Counted from the stretch's first letter, positions 1 to 7,753 are shown. The stretch: 28,208 nt of DNA from Frankiales bacterium (GCA_025965735.1 JAOPWK010000252.1:1-28208), one strand, 5' to 3'. A program made the numbers and translations. The notes: generated by a model from the sequence alone, not told the origin.

Positions 1-341
1 CCGAGCCGGCCGCGGTCGTGGCGCAGGCGCCGGTGGCAGCGCTCGCGGACGCTGCGCGCGAGGGCCTCGGTGGCGGCGCGGTGCTGGCCCTGGTGCAGGG
101 GAGCCCGTCGGACGTGCCGGAGCGGTACGCCGTGGCGGACCCGGTCGCGCTGCTCCCCACCGGCGTCCGCACGACCTGCGTCCACGCTGCCGGCGACGAC
201 CTCGTGCCGATCAGCCAGAGCGAGAAGTACGTTGCCGCAGCGGGTCCCGACGCCGAGCTGGTCCGGTTCGAGGGCGGGCACTTCGAGCACCTGGAGCCGC
301 AGTCGCAGGCGTGCAAGGCGATGCGGGACGCGCTGGCATGA
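1..341 (+). CDS. Alpha/beta hydrolase, C-terminal part (truncated by window edge)
   Basis: The reading frame is open from the first base and ends at TGA 339-341, so the N-terminus lies outside the window. The visible ~112 residues look like the end of an alpha/beta-hydrolase fold. A strand ending in VHAAGDDLVP supplies the acid residue (Asp) of the triad, and GGHFEHLEP supplies the catalytic His about 30 residues later, as is usual in this family. The nucleophile elbow (GxSxG) is not visible because it lies upstream. The substrate cannot be told. The stop overlaps the next start as ATGA (338-341), so the gene is probably translationally coupled to the flavin oxidase that follows. The ATG/GTG codons inside the visible part are internal and are not taken as the true start. 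Confidence 0.75.
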   Translation, partial: EPAAVVAQAPVAALADAAREGLGGGAVLALVQGSPSDVPERYAVADPVALLPTGVRTTCVHAAGDDLVPISQSEKYVAAAGPDAELVRFEGGHFEHLEPQSQACKAMRDALA

Positions 342-1420
342 CCTACGACGTGGTGGTCGTCGGACTCGGCGGCATGGGCAGCGCCGCGGCCGCAGCGCTC
401 GCCCGTCGCGGCCAGCGGGTGCTCGGGCTCGACCGCTACCGGCCGGTCCACGACCAGGGCGCCAGCCACGGCGAGACCCGGATCGTGCGCAAGGCCTACT
501 TCGAGGGCTCTGCCTACGTGCCGCTGCTGCTGCGGGCCTACGAGCTGTGGGACGAGCTGGGCCTGCTCACCCGCAACGGCGGGCTGTTCCTCGGCGCGCC
601 GGACAGCCGCGTCCTGGCCGGCAGCCTGGCGACCGCGCAGGAGTGGGATCTGCCGCACGAGCTGCTGGACGCCGCCGAGGTGCACCGGCGCTTCCCCGCC
701 TTCACCCCGCCGGGCGACACGGTCGCGCTGCTCGAGCGGGATGCCGGCTGGGTGTCGCCGGAGGCGGCCGTGGGCGCGCAGCTCGAGCGGGCCGCCCGCG
801 CCGGCGCCGAGCTGCACCACCAGGAGCCGGTGGACGCGTGGGAGGCGACCGCGGATGGCGTACGGGTGACGACGGCGAGGGGCACGTACGAGGCCGGCGC
901 GCTCGTGCTGGCTCCGGGGCGCTGGGCGGTCGACCTGCTCCCGGAGGCTCCGGTCCCGCTGCGGGTCGAGGAGCGTCGCGTGCACTTCTTCCCTGGCACG
1001 GCAGGCGACTTCGCGCAGGAGCGCTTCCCGGTCTGGATATGGGAGCGCCCGGACGGGACCGTCCCGTACGGCTTCCCGGACCTCGGCAGCGGCGTCAAGG
1101 CCGCCGTGCACCACAGCCGCCTGCGGCCGGCCGCCGAGTGGCCGGGGGAGGACGTCGGCGAGCTGCTCGCCCCGCTGCTGCGCGGGCTCGGCCCGCGACC
1201 GCTGCGCACCGTCGACTGCACCTACACCCTCACCCCCGACGAGCACTTCGTCCTCGGCCGGCACGCCGCGCACGAGCGGGTGCTGGTGGCCTGCGGGTTC
1301 TCCGGGCACGGCTTCAAGCTCACGCCGGTGCTGGGGGAGGCGCTCGCGGACCTGGCGGTGGCGGGATCCACCCCGCACGACCTGTCGCTGTTCGACCCCT
1401 GCCGGCCGCTGCGAGCCTGA
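338..1420 (+). CDS. Sarcosine oxidase / N-methyl-L-tryptophan oxidase family flavoenzyme
   Basis: This 360-residue protein belongs to the monomeric sarcosine oxidase / N-methyltryptophan oxidase group of the DAO superfamily. These enzymes oxidise N-methyl amino acids to the free amino acid, formaldehyde and H2O2, using covalent FAD. Residues 5-25 form the Rossmann dinucleotide motif (VVVGLGGMGSAAAAALARRG). The family block ASHGETRIVRKAYFEG follows at about 42-57. Cys294 in DCTYTLTPDEHF aligns with the flavin-linking Cys of monomeric sarcosine oxidase, so the FAD is probably covalently attached. The C-terminal CGFSGHGFKLTPVLGEALAD is also typical. The start is the ATG that overlaps the upstream stop (ATGA), giving the standard family length. 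The upstream extension in the same frame is inside the hydrolase gene. The exact substrate (sarcosine, N-methyltryptophan or another secondary amine) is not decidable here. Confidence 0.88.
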   Translation: MTYDVVVVGLGGMGSAAAAALARRGQRVLGLDRYRPVHDQGASHGETRIVRKAYFEGSAYVPLLLRAYELWDELGLLTRNGGLFLGAPDSRVLAGSLATAQEWDLPHELLDAAEVHRRFPAFTPPGDTVALLERDAGWVSPEAAVGAQLERAARAGAELHHQEPVDAWEATADGVRVTTARGTYEAGALVLAPGRWAVDLLPEAPVPLRVEERRVHFFPGTAGDFAQERFPVWIWERPDGTVPYGFPDLGSGVKAAVHHSRLRPAAEWPGEDVGELLAPLLRGLGPRPLRTVDCTYTLTPDEHFVLGRHAAHERVLVACGFSGHGFKLTPVLGEALADLAVAGSTPHDLSLFDPCRPLRA

Positions 1421-1524
1421 CGGCTGCTGCGCCGACTGCGGGTTACCGTTGTCCGGTCGCGCAACCTCGCGGCCCTTCTCGGCGTCCTCTCACTGTCGAC
1501 GCCGTCCAGCCCCGAGGAGCTCCT

Positions 1525-2538
1525 GTGCACCGCCGCCGTACCGCCATCGCCGGCCTGACCGTCCTGGCCCTGGCGCTGACCGGGTGCTCGCAGGACTCGC
1601 CGCCGCCCGCTCGTGCCGCGGCCGATCCGGTGGTGGCAGAGCCGCAGGTCGAGCCGAGCACGCCGAGCGAGCTGCCGTCCGAGGAGCCGTCGCTTGAGCC
1701 CAGCCCCGAGGCCGAGCCGTCCCCGGCTGCGGCCCCGAAGCCGACGTACGACGTCGCCAGGGCGCAGCGGACGCTGGCCGACCTCGGCTACTACCTCGGT
1801 GCTGCAGACGGCCGCCGCGGCCCGGCGTTCCGCAGCGCGGTGATGGCGTTCCAGAAGGTGCAGGGCCTGGGCGCCGACGGCACGATCGGCGCCTCCACGC
1901 TGAAGGCGCTGGACGCGCCGCGCAAGCCGGTACTCAAGGGCAGCGGCCCGAGCAACCGGGTCGAGGTCGACCTGACCAAGCAGGTCCTCTACGTCGTCAA
2001 GGGCGGCGCCGTCCAGCGCATCCTCCCGGTCTCCTCCGGCAACGGCGCGACCTACGCGCAGAAGGACGGCAGCACAGCCCGGGCCCTCACGCCCACCGGC
2101 TACTACAAGATCCAGCGCCGCATCGTCGGAGTGCGCGAGGCCGACCTCGGCACGCTCTACGACCCGCAGTACTTCTACCGCGGCTGGGCCATCCACGGCT
2201 CGAACAGCGTCCCGGCGGGCCCGGCCAGCCACGGCTGCGTGCGGGTCACCCGCGCCGACGCGAAGTGGCTGCTCAACAACATCTCGGTCGGCATGTCGGT
2301 CTACCTCTACGGCGGCCGGCACACCTTCACGGCCGGCAGCAGCGCGCCCGGCACCGACTCGCCGACCGGCGACACCGGCGGCGGGACCACGGCGACCAAG
2401 GCGCCGACCAAGGCGCCGACCAAGGCGCCCACCACGACGCCGAGCAGCCCGCGGCCGACCAGGGCGCCGTCGCCCAAGCCGACCGGTGCGACGTCGCCCG
2501 CTGCGTCGCCGCGGCCGAGCGCCAGCGCCACCCGCTAG
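1525..2538 (+). CDS. L,D-transpeptidase lipoprotein with peptidoglycan-binding domain
   Basis: This 337-residue exported protein is likely to make 3-3 cross-links in peptidoglycan or attach proteins to it. The N-terminus is a lipoprotein signal: basic MHRRR, a hydrophobic stretch, then LALTGC with the lipidated Cys near residue 19. A Pro/Glu/Ser-rich linker (about 25-75) follows. Next comes a PG_binding_1 domain (about 75-130, with LGYYLGAADGRRGPAF and FQKVQGLGADGTIG). A YkuD L,D-transpeptidase domain (about 145-270) carries the catalytic HGSNSVP...SHGCVRV signature. The tail is low complexity, rich in Thr, Lys, Pro and Ser. The start is GTG 1525, with GAGGAG at 1514-1519 five bases upstream. 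The frame is open much further upstream, but that part only shadows the oxidase gene. Confidence 0.92.
   Translation: MHRRRTAIAGLTVLALALTGCSQDSPPPARAAADPVVAEPQVEPSTPSELPSEEPSLEPSPEAEPSPAAAPKPTYDVARAQRTLADLGYYLGAADGRRGPAFRSAVMAFQKVQGLGADGTIGASTLKALDAPRKPVLKGSGPSNRVEVDLTKQVLYVVKGGAVQRILPVSSGNGATYAQKDGSTARALTPTGYYKIQRRIVGVREADLGTLYDPQYFYRGWAIHGSNSVPAGPASHGCVRVTRADAKWLLNNISVGMSVYLYGGRHTFTAGSSAPGTDSPTGDTGGGTTATKAPTKAPTKAPTTTPSSPRPTRAPSPKPTGATSPAASPRPSASATR
2395..2430 (+). repeat. Three tandem 12-base repeats encoding TKAP
   Basis: The unit accaaggcgccg is repeated three times (last unit ends in c) and encodes Thr-Lys-Ala-Pro three times in the tail of the L,D-transpeptidase. This is an in-frame coding repeat and may vary in copy number between strains. 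Confidence 0.9.
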
Positions 2539-2577
2539 CGGGGGTTCGCCGGCGATCTTGCAGGGCACGAGCCGGGC

Positions 2578-2781
2578 ATGCGCATCGGCTCGCTCCTCCT
2601 GGTCATCTGGTTGCTCATCGGCGTCGCGGCTGCCTTCCAACGCGGCTACCTGAACGGCGACGTGGACTGCGCCAAGGCGAGCACCGTCGCGGTGACCGTC
2701 GTCGCCGGGCCGCTCAACTACGTCGGCGCGAACCCGAAGGTGGACTGCCCCGACGTCAGCGTGCCCCAGCCCAGCGAGTAG
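2578..2781 (+). CDS. Small single-helix membrane protein, function unknown
   Basis: This 67-residue protein begins MRIGSLLLVIWLLIGVAAAF, a hydrophobic segment that is probably a membrane anchor or uncleaved signal, followed by a short extracytoplasmic tail. The tail holds two Cys residues (in DVDCAKA and KVDCPDV) that could form a disulfide outside the membrane, and the stretch VVAGPLNYVGANPKV. I recognise the overall pattern as a small conserved actinobacterial hypothetical protein, but no function is known to me. The ATG at 2578 directly precedes the hydrophobic stretch. No strong Shine-Dalgarno is seen. It lies 39 bases after the L,D-transpeptidase, so co-transcription is possible. It converges on the DUF2461 gene, with only three bases between the two stop codons. 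Confidence 0.75.
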   Translation: MRIGSLLLVIWLLIGVAAAFQRGYLNGDVDCAKASTVAVTVVAGPLNYVGANPKVDCPDVSVPQPSE

Positions 2782-2784
2782 CCG

Positions 2785-3429
2785 CTACCGCTGGACCTCG
2801 CTCTGCGCCGGTCCGACGTGCTGGTCGAGCCAGTCGCGCAGCGGCACCGCCTGTCGCCACGCCTGCGCCACGCGCTGACCGCACTCCGCCTCGTGCAGCC
2901 ACTCCGCCGGTGCGAAGGCGAGGCCCACCGCGAGTGCCTTGTGGTGCAGCAGGACCGCGCGCGGGTGCTGCGCGGAGTACGGCTTGGGCAGCCGCTTGTA
3001 CCGCTCGCCCAGCACCTCCCACGCCCGCAGCCCGTGCAGGATCCGCTCGAGCTGCGCGCCTGTCCGCGCGTCCGCCACCGCGGCGCGCAGCCGCTGCGAC
3101 TGGTCGGTCGTGGTGTGCCAGTAGCCGCCGCCGACGTACAGCCCGTCGGCCGACAGCTGGACGTAGAGCGCCCCGGACCGCTCGCTGTGCACGACCGCCG
3201 CCGCGTGGTCCTTGTACGGCGTCTTGTCCTTGGCGAAGCGGACGTCGCGGTAGGGCCGGAAGAGCTTGGCCTGACCGAACTCCGGCTCCAGCTGAATGAG
3301 CAGCGCCTCCATCGGCGCCTTGACGGCCCGGTCGTAGGTCGCCTTGTGGTCGGTCCAGTACGCCTTGGTGTTGTCGGCGCGCAGGCCTTCGTAGAAGACC
3401 AGCGCCTCCTCCGGGAAGCCCTCGAACAT
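2785..3429 (-). CDS. DUF2461 (TIGR02453) family protein
   Basis: This 214-residue protein matches the DUF2461/TIGR02453 family, whose biochemical role is not established. Recognisable blocks are the N-terminal FEGFPEEALVFYEGLRADNT (residues 2-21), then FRPYRDVRFAKDKTPYKDHAAAV and GALYVQLSADGLYVGGGYW. These are the conserved core with the R-x-x-R-F-x-K-D-K-x-P-Y-K signature. The start ATG (3427-3429) shares its A with the stop of the upstream GNAT gene (TGATG), so the two are translationally coupled on the minus strand. The stop TAG (2785-2787) lies against the convergent small membrane protein gene. Confidence 0.85.
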   Translation of the reverse strand: MFEGFPEEALVFYEGLRADNTKAYWTDHKATYDRAVKAPMEALLIQLEPEFGQAKLFRPYRDVRFAKDKTPYKDHAAAVVHSERSGALYVQLSADGLYVGGGYWHTTTDQSQRLRAAVADARTGAQLERILHGLRAWEVLGERYKRLPKPYSAQHPRAVLLHHKALAVGLAFAPAEWLHEAECGQRVAQAWRQAVPLRDWLDQHVGPAQSEVQR

Positions 3430-3947
3430 CAGGCCTCCCGCAGGTCGGTGTGAAAGCGCAGCTGGTGCTCCACGCGGTCCCCGGTGTCCAGGCCGCGCGT
3501 CGCGCCGTCCGGCTCCCAGCCCGAGCCCGTCAGGAAGCCGCGGGTCGCCGGGTCGCGCTCCCAGGACCACGCCACGGCGGTCGTGAAGCCGTCGGTGCGC
3601 CACGACTCGACGCTGGCCGCAACGAGGCGGGAGGCATGCCCGCGGCGGCCCCACCGCGGCTCGACCAGCAGCGTCAGCAGCTCGACGGCGCCCTGGGGGT
3701 CCTCCGCTGGGCCGGAGGCCGCGAAGCCGACCAGCTCGTCGCGCTCCATGGCCACGAGCAGCCGGTGCGTCGGCGTGGGCGGCGACTCCACCGCACCCAG
3801 CCAGAGCGCCGCCGCCTGGACCTCCGGCACGTCGAGCGCCTCGGCCGGCAGCAGGTCGGCGTACGCCGTCCGCCAGGTGCTCAGCTGCACGCGCGCGACC
3901 CGCTCGGCGTCCTCGGGCCGGGCGGGGCGCACGCTGACGTCGGCCAC
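3429..3947 (-). CDS. GNAT family N-acetyltransferase
   Basis: This 172-residue protein has the single-domain GNAT layout. It opens with SVRPARPEDAERVARVQLSTWRTAYADLLP, typical of the fold's first strand and helix. Motif A is LLTLLVEPRWGRRGHASRLVAASVE (about residues 89-113), which holds the R-x-x-G-x-A acetyl-CoA loop as RRGHA. The C-terminal GFLTGSGWEPDG matches the usual GF-x-x-x-GW/F strand. The substrate is unknown. The start is GTG 3945-3947. A TAGGCT -10 hexamer sits exactly six bases upstream on the minus strand, suggesting a leaderless message. It is divergent from gabD1 and coupled to the DUF2461 gene by TGATG. Confidence 0.85.
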   Translation of the reverse strand: MADVSVRPARPEDAERVARVQLSTWRTAYADLLPAEALDVPEVQAAALWLGAVESPPTPTHRLLVAMERDELVGFAASGPAEDPQGAVELLTLLVEPRWGRRGHASRLVAASVESWRTDGFTTAVAWSWERDPATRGFLTGSGWEPDGATRGLDTGDRVEHQLRFHTDLREA

Positions 3948-3963
3948 GCCTCGAGCCTAGGGT
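3934..3963 (+). promoter_or_regulatory. Probable gabD1 promoter (-35 CTGACG, -10 TAGGGT)
   Basis: CTGACG (3934-3939) and TAGGGT (3958-3963) are separated by 18 bases and precede gabD1 by 25 bases. The -35 lies inside the start of the divergent GNAT gene. The expected transcript start near 3970 leaves a short leader containing the GGGAAGGGAG ribosome site. Confidence 0.5.
3954..3959 (-). promoter_or_regulatory. -10 hexamer TAGGCT for leaderless GNAT gene
   Basis: Read on the minus strand, TAGGCT is followed by six bases and then the GTG start at 3947. This is the usual spacing of actinobacterial leaderless promoters. It overlaps the divergent gabD1 -10 element by its TA. Confidence 0.5.
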
Positions 3964-3988
3964 CGAGCCACAGGGGAAGGGAGCCACC

Positions 3989-5401
3989 ATGGCCATCGCG
4001 ACGATCAACCCGACCACCGGCGAGACGCTGAAGACGTTCGAGCCGCTCACGGACGCCGAGCTCGAGGACAGGCTGGCGCGGGCGGCGGCGGCCTTCCGCT
4101 CCTACCGGCTCACCTCCTTCGCCCAGCGGGCGCAGTGGATGCGCGCCGCCGCCGACGTGCTGGACGCCGAGACCGACACGCTCGCCGAGCTGATGACCAC
4201 CGAGATGGGCAAGACGGTCAAGGCCGCCAGAGCCGAGATCGGCAAGTGCGCCGCGGGCTGCCGCTACTACGCCGAGCACGCCGAGCAGATGCTGGCTCCG
4301 GCACCGGTCGACGCCGCCGCGGTGAAGGCCAGCAGCGCGTACGTCGTCTGGCAGCCGCTCGGCCCGGTGCTCGCCGTCATGCCGTGGAACTTCCCGATGT
4401 GGCAGGCAATGCGGTTCGCGGCGCCGGCGCTGATGGCCGGCAACGTCGGGCTGCTCAAGCACGCCAGCAACGTGCCGCAGACGGCGCTGTTCCTCGAGGA
4501 GCTGTTCCGGCGCGCGGGCTTCCCCGACGACGTCTTCCAGACGCTGCTGGTCGGCAGCGACAAGGTGGAGGCGATCCTGCGCGACGACCGCGTCGCGGCC
4601 GCCACCCTCACCGGCAGCACCCCCGCCGGCCGCTCGGTCGCGAGCATCGCCGGCGACGCGCTGAAGACCACGGTGCTCGAGCTGGGCGGCAGCGACCCGT
4701 TCGTGGTCATGCCGTCGGCGGACCTGGAGAAGGCGGCCGAGGTCGCGGCCACCGCGCGCTGCCAGAACAACGGCCAGAGCTGCATCGCCGCCAAGCGCTT
4801 CATCGTGCACGCCGACGTCGCGGAGCGGTTCGAGCAGCTGTTCGCCGACGCCATGGGCGCTCTCGTGCTCGGGGACCCGACCGACGACGGCACCGACGTC
4901 GGCCCGCTGGCGACCGAGCAGGGGCGCAAGGACGTGCAGGAGCTGGTGGACGACGCCGTGGGCAAGGGCGCCACGGTCCTCGTCGGCGGCACGGCGCCCG
5001 AGCGTCCCGGCTGGTACTACCCGCCGACGCTGCTGTCCGGCGTCACCAAGGACATGCGCATGTACTACGAGGAGGTCTTCGGGCCGGTCGCGCAGCTGCA
5101 CGTGGTGCCGGACCTGGACGCGGCGCTGGAGCTGGCCAACGACACCGAGTTCGGCCTGGGCAGCAACGCGTGGACCAACGACCCGGCCGAGCAGGAGCGC
5201 TTCGCCCGCGACCTGAACGCCGGCATGGTCTTCATCAACGGGATGACCGCCTCCTACCCGGAGCTGCCGTTCGGCGGCGTCAAGTCCAGCGGCTACGGAC
5301 GGGAGCTGTCCGACCTCGGCATCCGCGAGTTCTGCAGCGCCAAGTCGGTCTGGATCGGGGAGAGCGACGCCGGCGACACCAGCACGGCGCGGCCGGAGTA
5401 G
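3989..5401 (+). CDS. gabD1: Succinate-semialdehyde dehydrogenase (NADP+), GabD1 type
   Basis: This 470-residue aldehyde dehydrogenase oxidises succinate semialdehyde to succinate, the last step of GABA degradation and of the 2-oxoglutarate-decarboxylase bypass into the TCA cycle. The whole sequence follows the mycobacterial GabD1 pattern from ATINPTTGETLKTFEPL at the N-terminus to LGIREFCSAKSVWIG at the end. Key motifs are PWNFPMWQ and LLKHASNVPQTAL (cofactor pocket), LTGSTPAGRSVA, the general-base Glu in LELGGSD (about residue 231) and the catalytic Cys in NNGQSC (about 265). The ATG follows GGGAAGGGAG at a good distance. It is divergent from the GNAT gene and seems to be transcribed alone. 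The YCII gene converges on it ten bases after the stop. No GABA transaminase gene is in the window. Confidence 0.93.
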   Translation: MAIATINPTTGETLKTFEPLTDAELEDRLARAAAAFRSYRLTSFAQRAQWMRAAADVLDAETDTLAELMTTEMGKTVKAARAEIGKCAAGCRYYAEHAEQMLAPAPVDAAAVKASSAYVVWQPLGPVLAVMPWNFPMWQAMRFAAPALMAGNVGLLKHASNVPQTALFLEELFRRAGFPDDVFQTLLVGSDKVEAILRDDRVAAATLTGSTPAGRSVASIAGDALKTTVLELGGSDPFVVMPSADLEKAAEVAATARCQNNGQSCIAAKRFIVHADVAERFEQLFADAMGALVLGDPTDDGTDVGPLATEQGRKDVQELVDDAVGKGATVLVGGTAPERPGWYYPPTLLSGVTKDMRMYYEEVFGPVAQLHVVPDLDAALELANDTEFGLGSNAWTNDPAEQERFARDLNAGMVFINGMTASYPELPFGGVKSSGYGRELSDLGIREFCSAKSVWIGESDAGDTSTARPE

Positions 5402-5410
5402 GACGCTCGG

Positions 5411-5752
5411 TCAGGACTCCGGGTCGTACATGACCTCCCGGACCTCCTGCGGGCAGCGGCAGGCGGCGGCGATGCGGGCAGCCCAGTGCAGGGCGTCGGC
5501 CCGTGACGGCACCTCCAGGAGAGAGAACCCGCCGAGGGCTGCCTTCGCCTCCGGGAGCGGACCCTCCGTGACCGCTCCGTCGGTGCCGACGACGGTCGCC
5601 TGCTGGCGCTGGAGGCCGGCGCCGAAGATCCAGACTCCCGCGTCCTTGGCCGCCTGCACGACCGCGCGCGAGGCGTCGCTCACCGCGGGCAGGTCCTCGG
5701 TCGCGATGTGGTCCATCGCGCCGTCGTCGAACGAGATCAGGTAGCGCTGCAT
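5411..5752 (-). CDS. YCII-related domain protein
   Basis: This 113-residue protein has the compact YCII-like (DGPF-type) ferredoxin-like fold seen near ECF sigma factors and elsewhere. The pattern is MQRYLISFDDG at the start, then AGVWIFGAGLQRQQATVV, then VTEGPLPEAKAALGGFSLLEVPSRADALHWAARI. The block TEGPLPEAKAALGGF is the usual (T/D)GPF-x-E-x-K-E-x-L-G-G-F/Y element. No catalytic function is established for this group. The ATG is at 5750-5752, with GGAGGGA about six bases upstream on the minus strand, a clear ribosome site. A TACCCT hexamer (5786-5791, minus) may be its -10. It is divergent from the ycaQ-like gene and no ECF sigma gene is adjacent. Confidence 0.85.
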   Translation of the reverse strand: MQRYLISFDDGAMDHIATEDLPAVSDASRAVVQAAKDAGVWIFGAGLQRQQATVVGTDGAVTEGPLPEAKAALGGFSLLEVPSRADALHWAARIAAACRCPQEVREVMYDPES

Positions 5753-5807
5753 CCGGGGTCCCTCCGTCCGGGCGTGGCCGGGCCGAGGGTAGGTCCTGCT
5801 CCGGCCG

Positions 5808-5813
5808 TAGCGT
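5808..5813 (+). promoter_or_regulatory. -10 hexamer TAGCGT before the ycaQ-like gene
   Basis: TAGCGT is followed by exactly six bases and the GTG at 5820, as expected for a leaderless transcript. This supports GTG 5820 over the in-frame ATG at 5829. No convincing -35 is visible. Confidence 0.5.
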
Positions 5814-5819
5814 CGGCCC

Positions 5820-7016
5820 GTGATCCAGATGTCGCTGCGCACGGCCACGCGGATCGCCCTCGCCGCGCAGGGCTTCGCCGATCCGCGCCCGACCGGCACC
5901 GTCGACCGCCGGCACCTCAAGCGCGTGGTCGGCCGGACCGGCCTGCTGCAGGTCGACAGCGTCAACGTCTTCGAGCGGGCGCACCACCTGCCGCTGTTCA
6001 GTCGGCTCGGGCCGTACGAGCGCGAGCTGCTGCCGCGGGCGGCGTACGTGCACCGGGACCTGTTCGAGTACTGGGGCCACGAGGCGTCGCTGCTGCCGGT
6101 CGCGACCCAGCCGCTGCTGCGCTGGCGGATGGCGCGTGCCGCGGCCGGCGAGGAGGGCTGGGGCCGGACCATCCGCGTGCTGGAGGAGCACCCCGGCTTC
6201 GTCGAGCACCTGCTGCAGCGGATCCGGGACGAGGGCCCGTCCAGCGCCGGCGACCTGCACGAGGGGGAGAAGCCGGTCGGGCCGTGGTGGGACTGGTCGC
6301 TGACGAAGACGGCGCTGGAGCACCTGTTCTGGGCCGGCCGGGTGACGACGGCGACCCGCCGGGGCTTCGAGCGGGTGTACGACCTGACCGAGCGGGTGCT
6401 GCCGCCGGAGGTGCTGGCCATGCCCACGCCGAGCAAGGAGGAGGCGCAGCGCGAGCTCGTGCGCATCGCGGCGCGGGCGCACGGCGTCGCGACCGAGACC
6501 GACCTGCGCGACTACTTCCGGCTCGGCGTCGCGGATGCGCGGGAGGCGGTGCGGTCGCTGGTGTCCGCCGGGGAGCTGCAGCCGGTGGAGGTGGAGGGCT
6601 GGCGCAAGCCGGCGTACCTCTGGCCGGGGAGTCGGGTCCCGCGGCGGGTGACGGCCAGCGCGCTGCTGTCGCCGTTCGACCCGCTGGTGTGGGAGCGCTC
6701 GCGCACCAGCCGGCTGTTCGGGTTCGACTACCGCATCGAGATCTACGTGCCGGCGCCGAAGCGGGTGCACGGCTACTACGTGCTGCCGTTCCTGCACGAC
6801 GAGGCGCTGCGCGCGCGGGTCGACCTGAAGTCCGACCGGAAGGCTGGTGTCCTGCGGGTGCTGGCGTCGTGGCTGGAACCGGGCAGCGAGGCCGAGGACA
6901 CGGCGACGGCACTGGCTGCCGAGCTGCGCGCGGCGGCCGGCTGGCAGGGGCTGTCCGAGGTGGTCGTCGAGCCGCGCGGCGACCTGGCGCCGGCCCTGGG
7001 GACAGCGCTGCGCTAG
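5820..7016 (+). CDS. YcaQ/AlkX-type winged-helix DNA glycosylase (HTH_42 family)
   Basis: This 398-residue protein belongs to the HTH_42 family, whose E. coli member YcaQ (AlkX) is a DNA glycosylase that unhooks interstrand crosslinks and other bulky alkyl lesions. The catalytic Q-x-D motif is present as Gln44-Val-Asp46 in LLQVDSVNVFERAHHLPLFS. Other family blocks are AAYVHRDLFEYWGHEASLLP, GPWWDWSLTKTALEHLFWAG, the second winged-helix region ATETDLRDYFRL, and LLSPFDPLVWERSRTSRLFG followed by the FDYRIEIYVP strand. The GTG start is favoured by the TAGCGT element six bases upstream; ATG 5829 is the alternative. It is transcribed divergently from the YCII gene and is followed 28 bases later by the DUF4190 gene. 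The natural lesion substrate cannot be predicted. Confidence 0.88.
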   Translation: MIQMSLRTATRIALAAQGFADPRPTGTVDRRHLKRVVGRTGLLQVDSVNVFERAHHLPLFSRLGPYERELLPRAAYVHRDLFEYWGHEASLLPVATQPLLRWRMARAAAGEEGWGRTIRVLEEHPGFVEHLLQRIRDEGPSSAGDLHEGEKPVGPWWDWSLTKTALEHLFWAGRVTTATRRGFERVYDLTERVLPPEVLAMPTPSKEEAQRELVRIAARAHGVATETDLRDYFRLGVADAREAVRSLVSAGELQPVEVEGWRKPAYLWPGSRVPRRVTASALLSPFDPLVWERSRTSRLFGFDYRIEIYVPAPKRVHGYYVLPFLHDEALRARVDLKSDRKAGVLRVLASWLEPGSEAEDTATALAAELRAAAGWQGLSEVVVEPRGDLAPALGTALR

Positions 7017-7044
7017 GTGTGCCGGCCGGTGCGAGGCTGAGCCC

Positions 7045-7722
7045 GTGACCGCGCCGCACCGGATCCCGCCGCCACCGCCCACCCGGCGCAGCGCCGACGT
7101 CGCGCTGGTGCTCGGCCTGCTGGCCCTGCCCACCACCTTCGTCACCGGGGTGCCGGCGATCGTGTTCGGCGTCAAGGCCCTGCGGGCCGCGGACCAGGTC
7201 GGCGGCCGCGGGCGCGCCTGGACCGGGATCGTGCTCGGCGGGCTGATGACTGCGCTCGCCCTGGTCGTGGCGGTCGTGCTGGGGCTGCGGCTGGTGGACG
7301 GCCTCCGCGACCTCTCCGCGCCGCAGGGCAGCGAGCGGGCGCAGCAGCGCGACGCGGAGCGGGTTGCCGAGGACGACGCGGCGCTGGTGCGGGCGCTCGG
7401 CGTGCCCCTGGAGGAGCTGCGGGCCCTGCCGGGGGTGACGCTGACCCACGACGCGGGCTCGACCGTCGACTGCGTCGGCAGCTGCAGCAACGTCGGGCTG
7501 GCGGTGACCGGTGCTGCAGCGCGGACCGGTCCGCTGTCGCGCGTGGTCCTGCTGGAGCGGCTGCGCGAGCAGGGCTACCGCGACCTGGTCAGGGGCGGTG
7601 CAGGGTGCCCGCCGCTGGACGCCGCCCGGCCGTGCCGGCTGCGCCCGCCGGACGGCCGGGGGTCGGTGGAGCTGGTCAGCCGAGCCGGCAGCGACTACCT
7701 GCTGCGCGTCGACGCAGGGTGA
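7045..7722 (+). CDS. DUF4190-containing membrane protein
   Basis: This 225-residue protein starts with a Pro-rich cytoplasmic stretch and then two transmembrane helices (about residues 15-42 and 58-85). The loop pattern GVPAIVFGVKALR ... GRGRAWTGIVLGGLMTAL is the hallmark of the DUF4190 domain. After the second helix there is a charged, probably extracytoplasmic part of about 135 residues. It has four Cys (DCVGSCSN and GCPPLDAARPC) that could form disulfides. The function is unknown. GTG 7045 is preceded by GAGGCT (7033-7038) at six bases, a weak -10 match. The gene stands between the ycaQ-like gene and the GMC oxidoreductase on the same strand. Confidence 0.75.
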   Translation: MTAPHRIPPPPPTRRSADVALVLGLLALPTTFVTGVPAIVFGVKALRAADQVGGRGRAWTGIVLGGLMTALALVVAVVLGLRLVDGLRDLSAPQGSERAQQRDAERVAEDDAALVRALGVPLEELRALPGVTLTHDAGSTVDCVGSCSNVGLAVTGAAARTGPLSRVVLLERLREQGYRDLVRGGAGCPPLDAARPCRLRPPDGRGSVELVSRAGSDYLLRVDAG

Positions 7723-7753
7723 CCGGGGTCACTCCCGCGTGGCAGGCTGCGGC

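Noticed and set aside
70..1524. Long N-terminal extension of the L,D-transpeptidase frame
   Set aside because: It overlaps the hydrolase and oxidase genes in another frame and reads as Arg/Pro/Ala-rich noise. The lipoprotein signal at GTG 1525 and its ribosome site mark the real start.
2395..2430. TKAP repeat as a CRISPR-like or mobile repeat
   Set aside because: There are only three contiguous 12-base units with no spacers, in frame within a coding sequence.
5280..7490. A 736-codon minus-strand frame and other long antisense frames around it
   Set aside because: It runs opposite gabD1, the ycaQ-like gene and the DUF4190 gene and overlaps YCII in the wrong frame. There are no recognisable domains.
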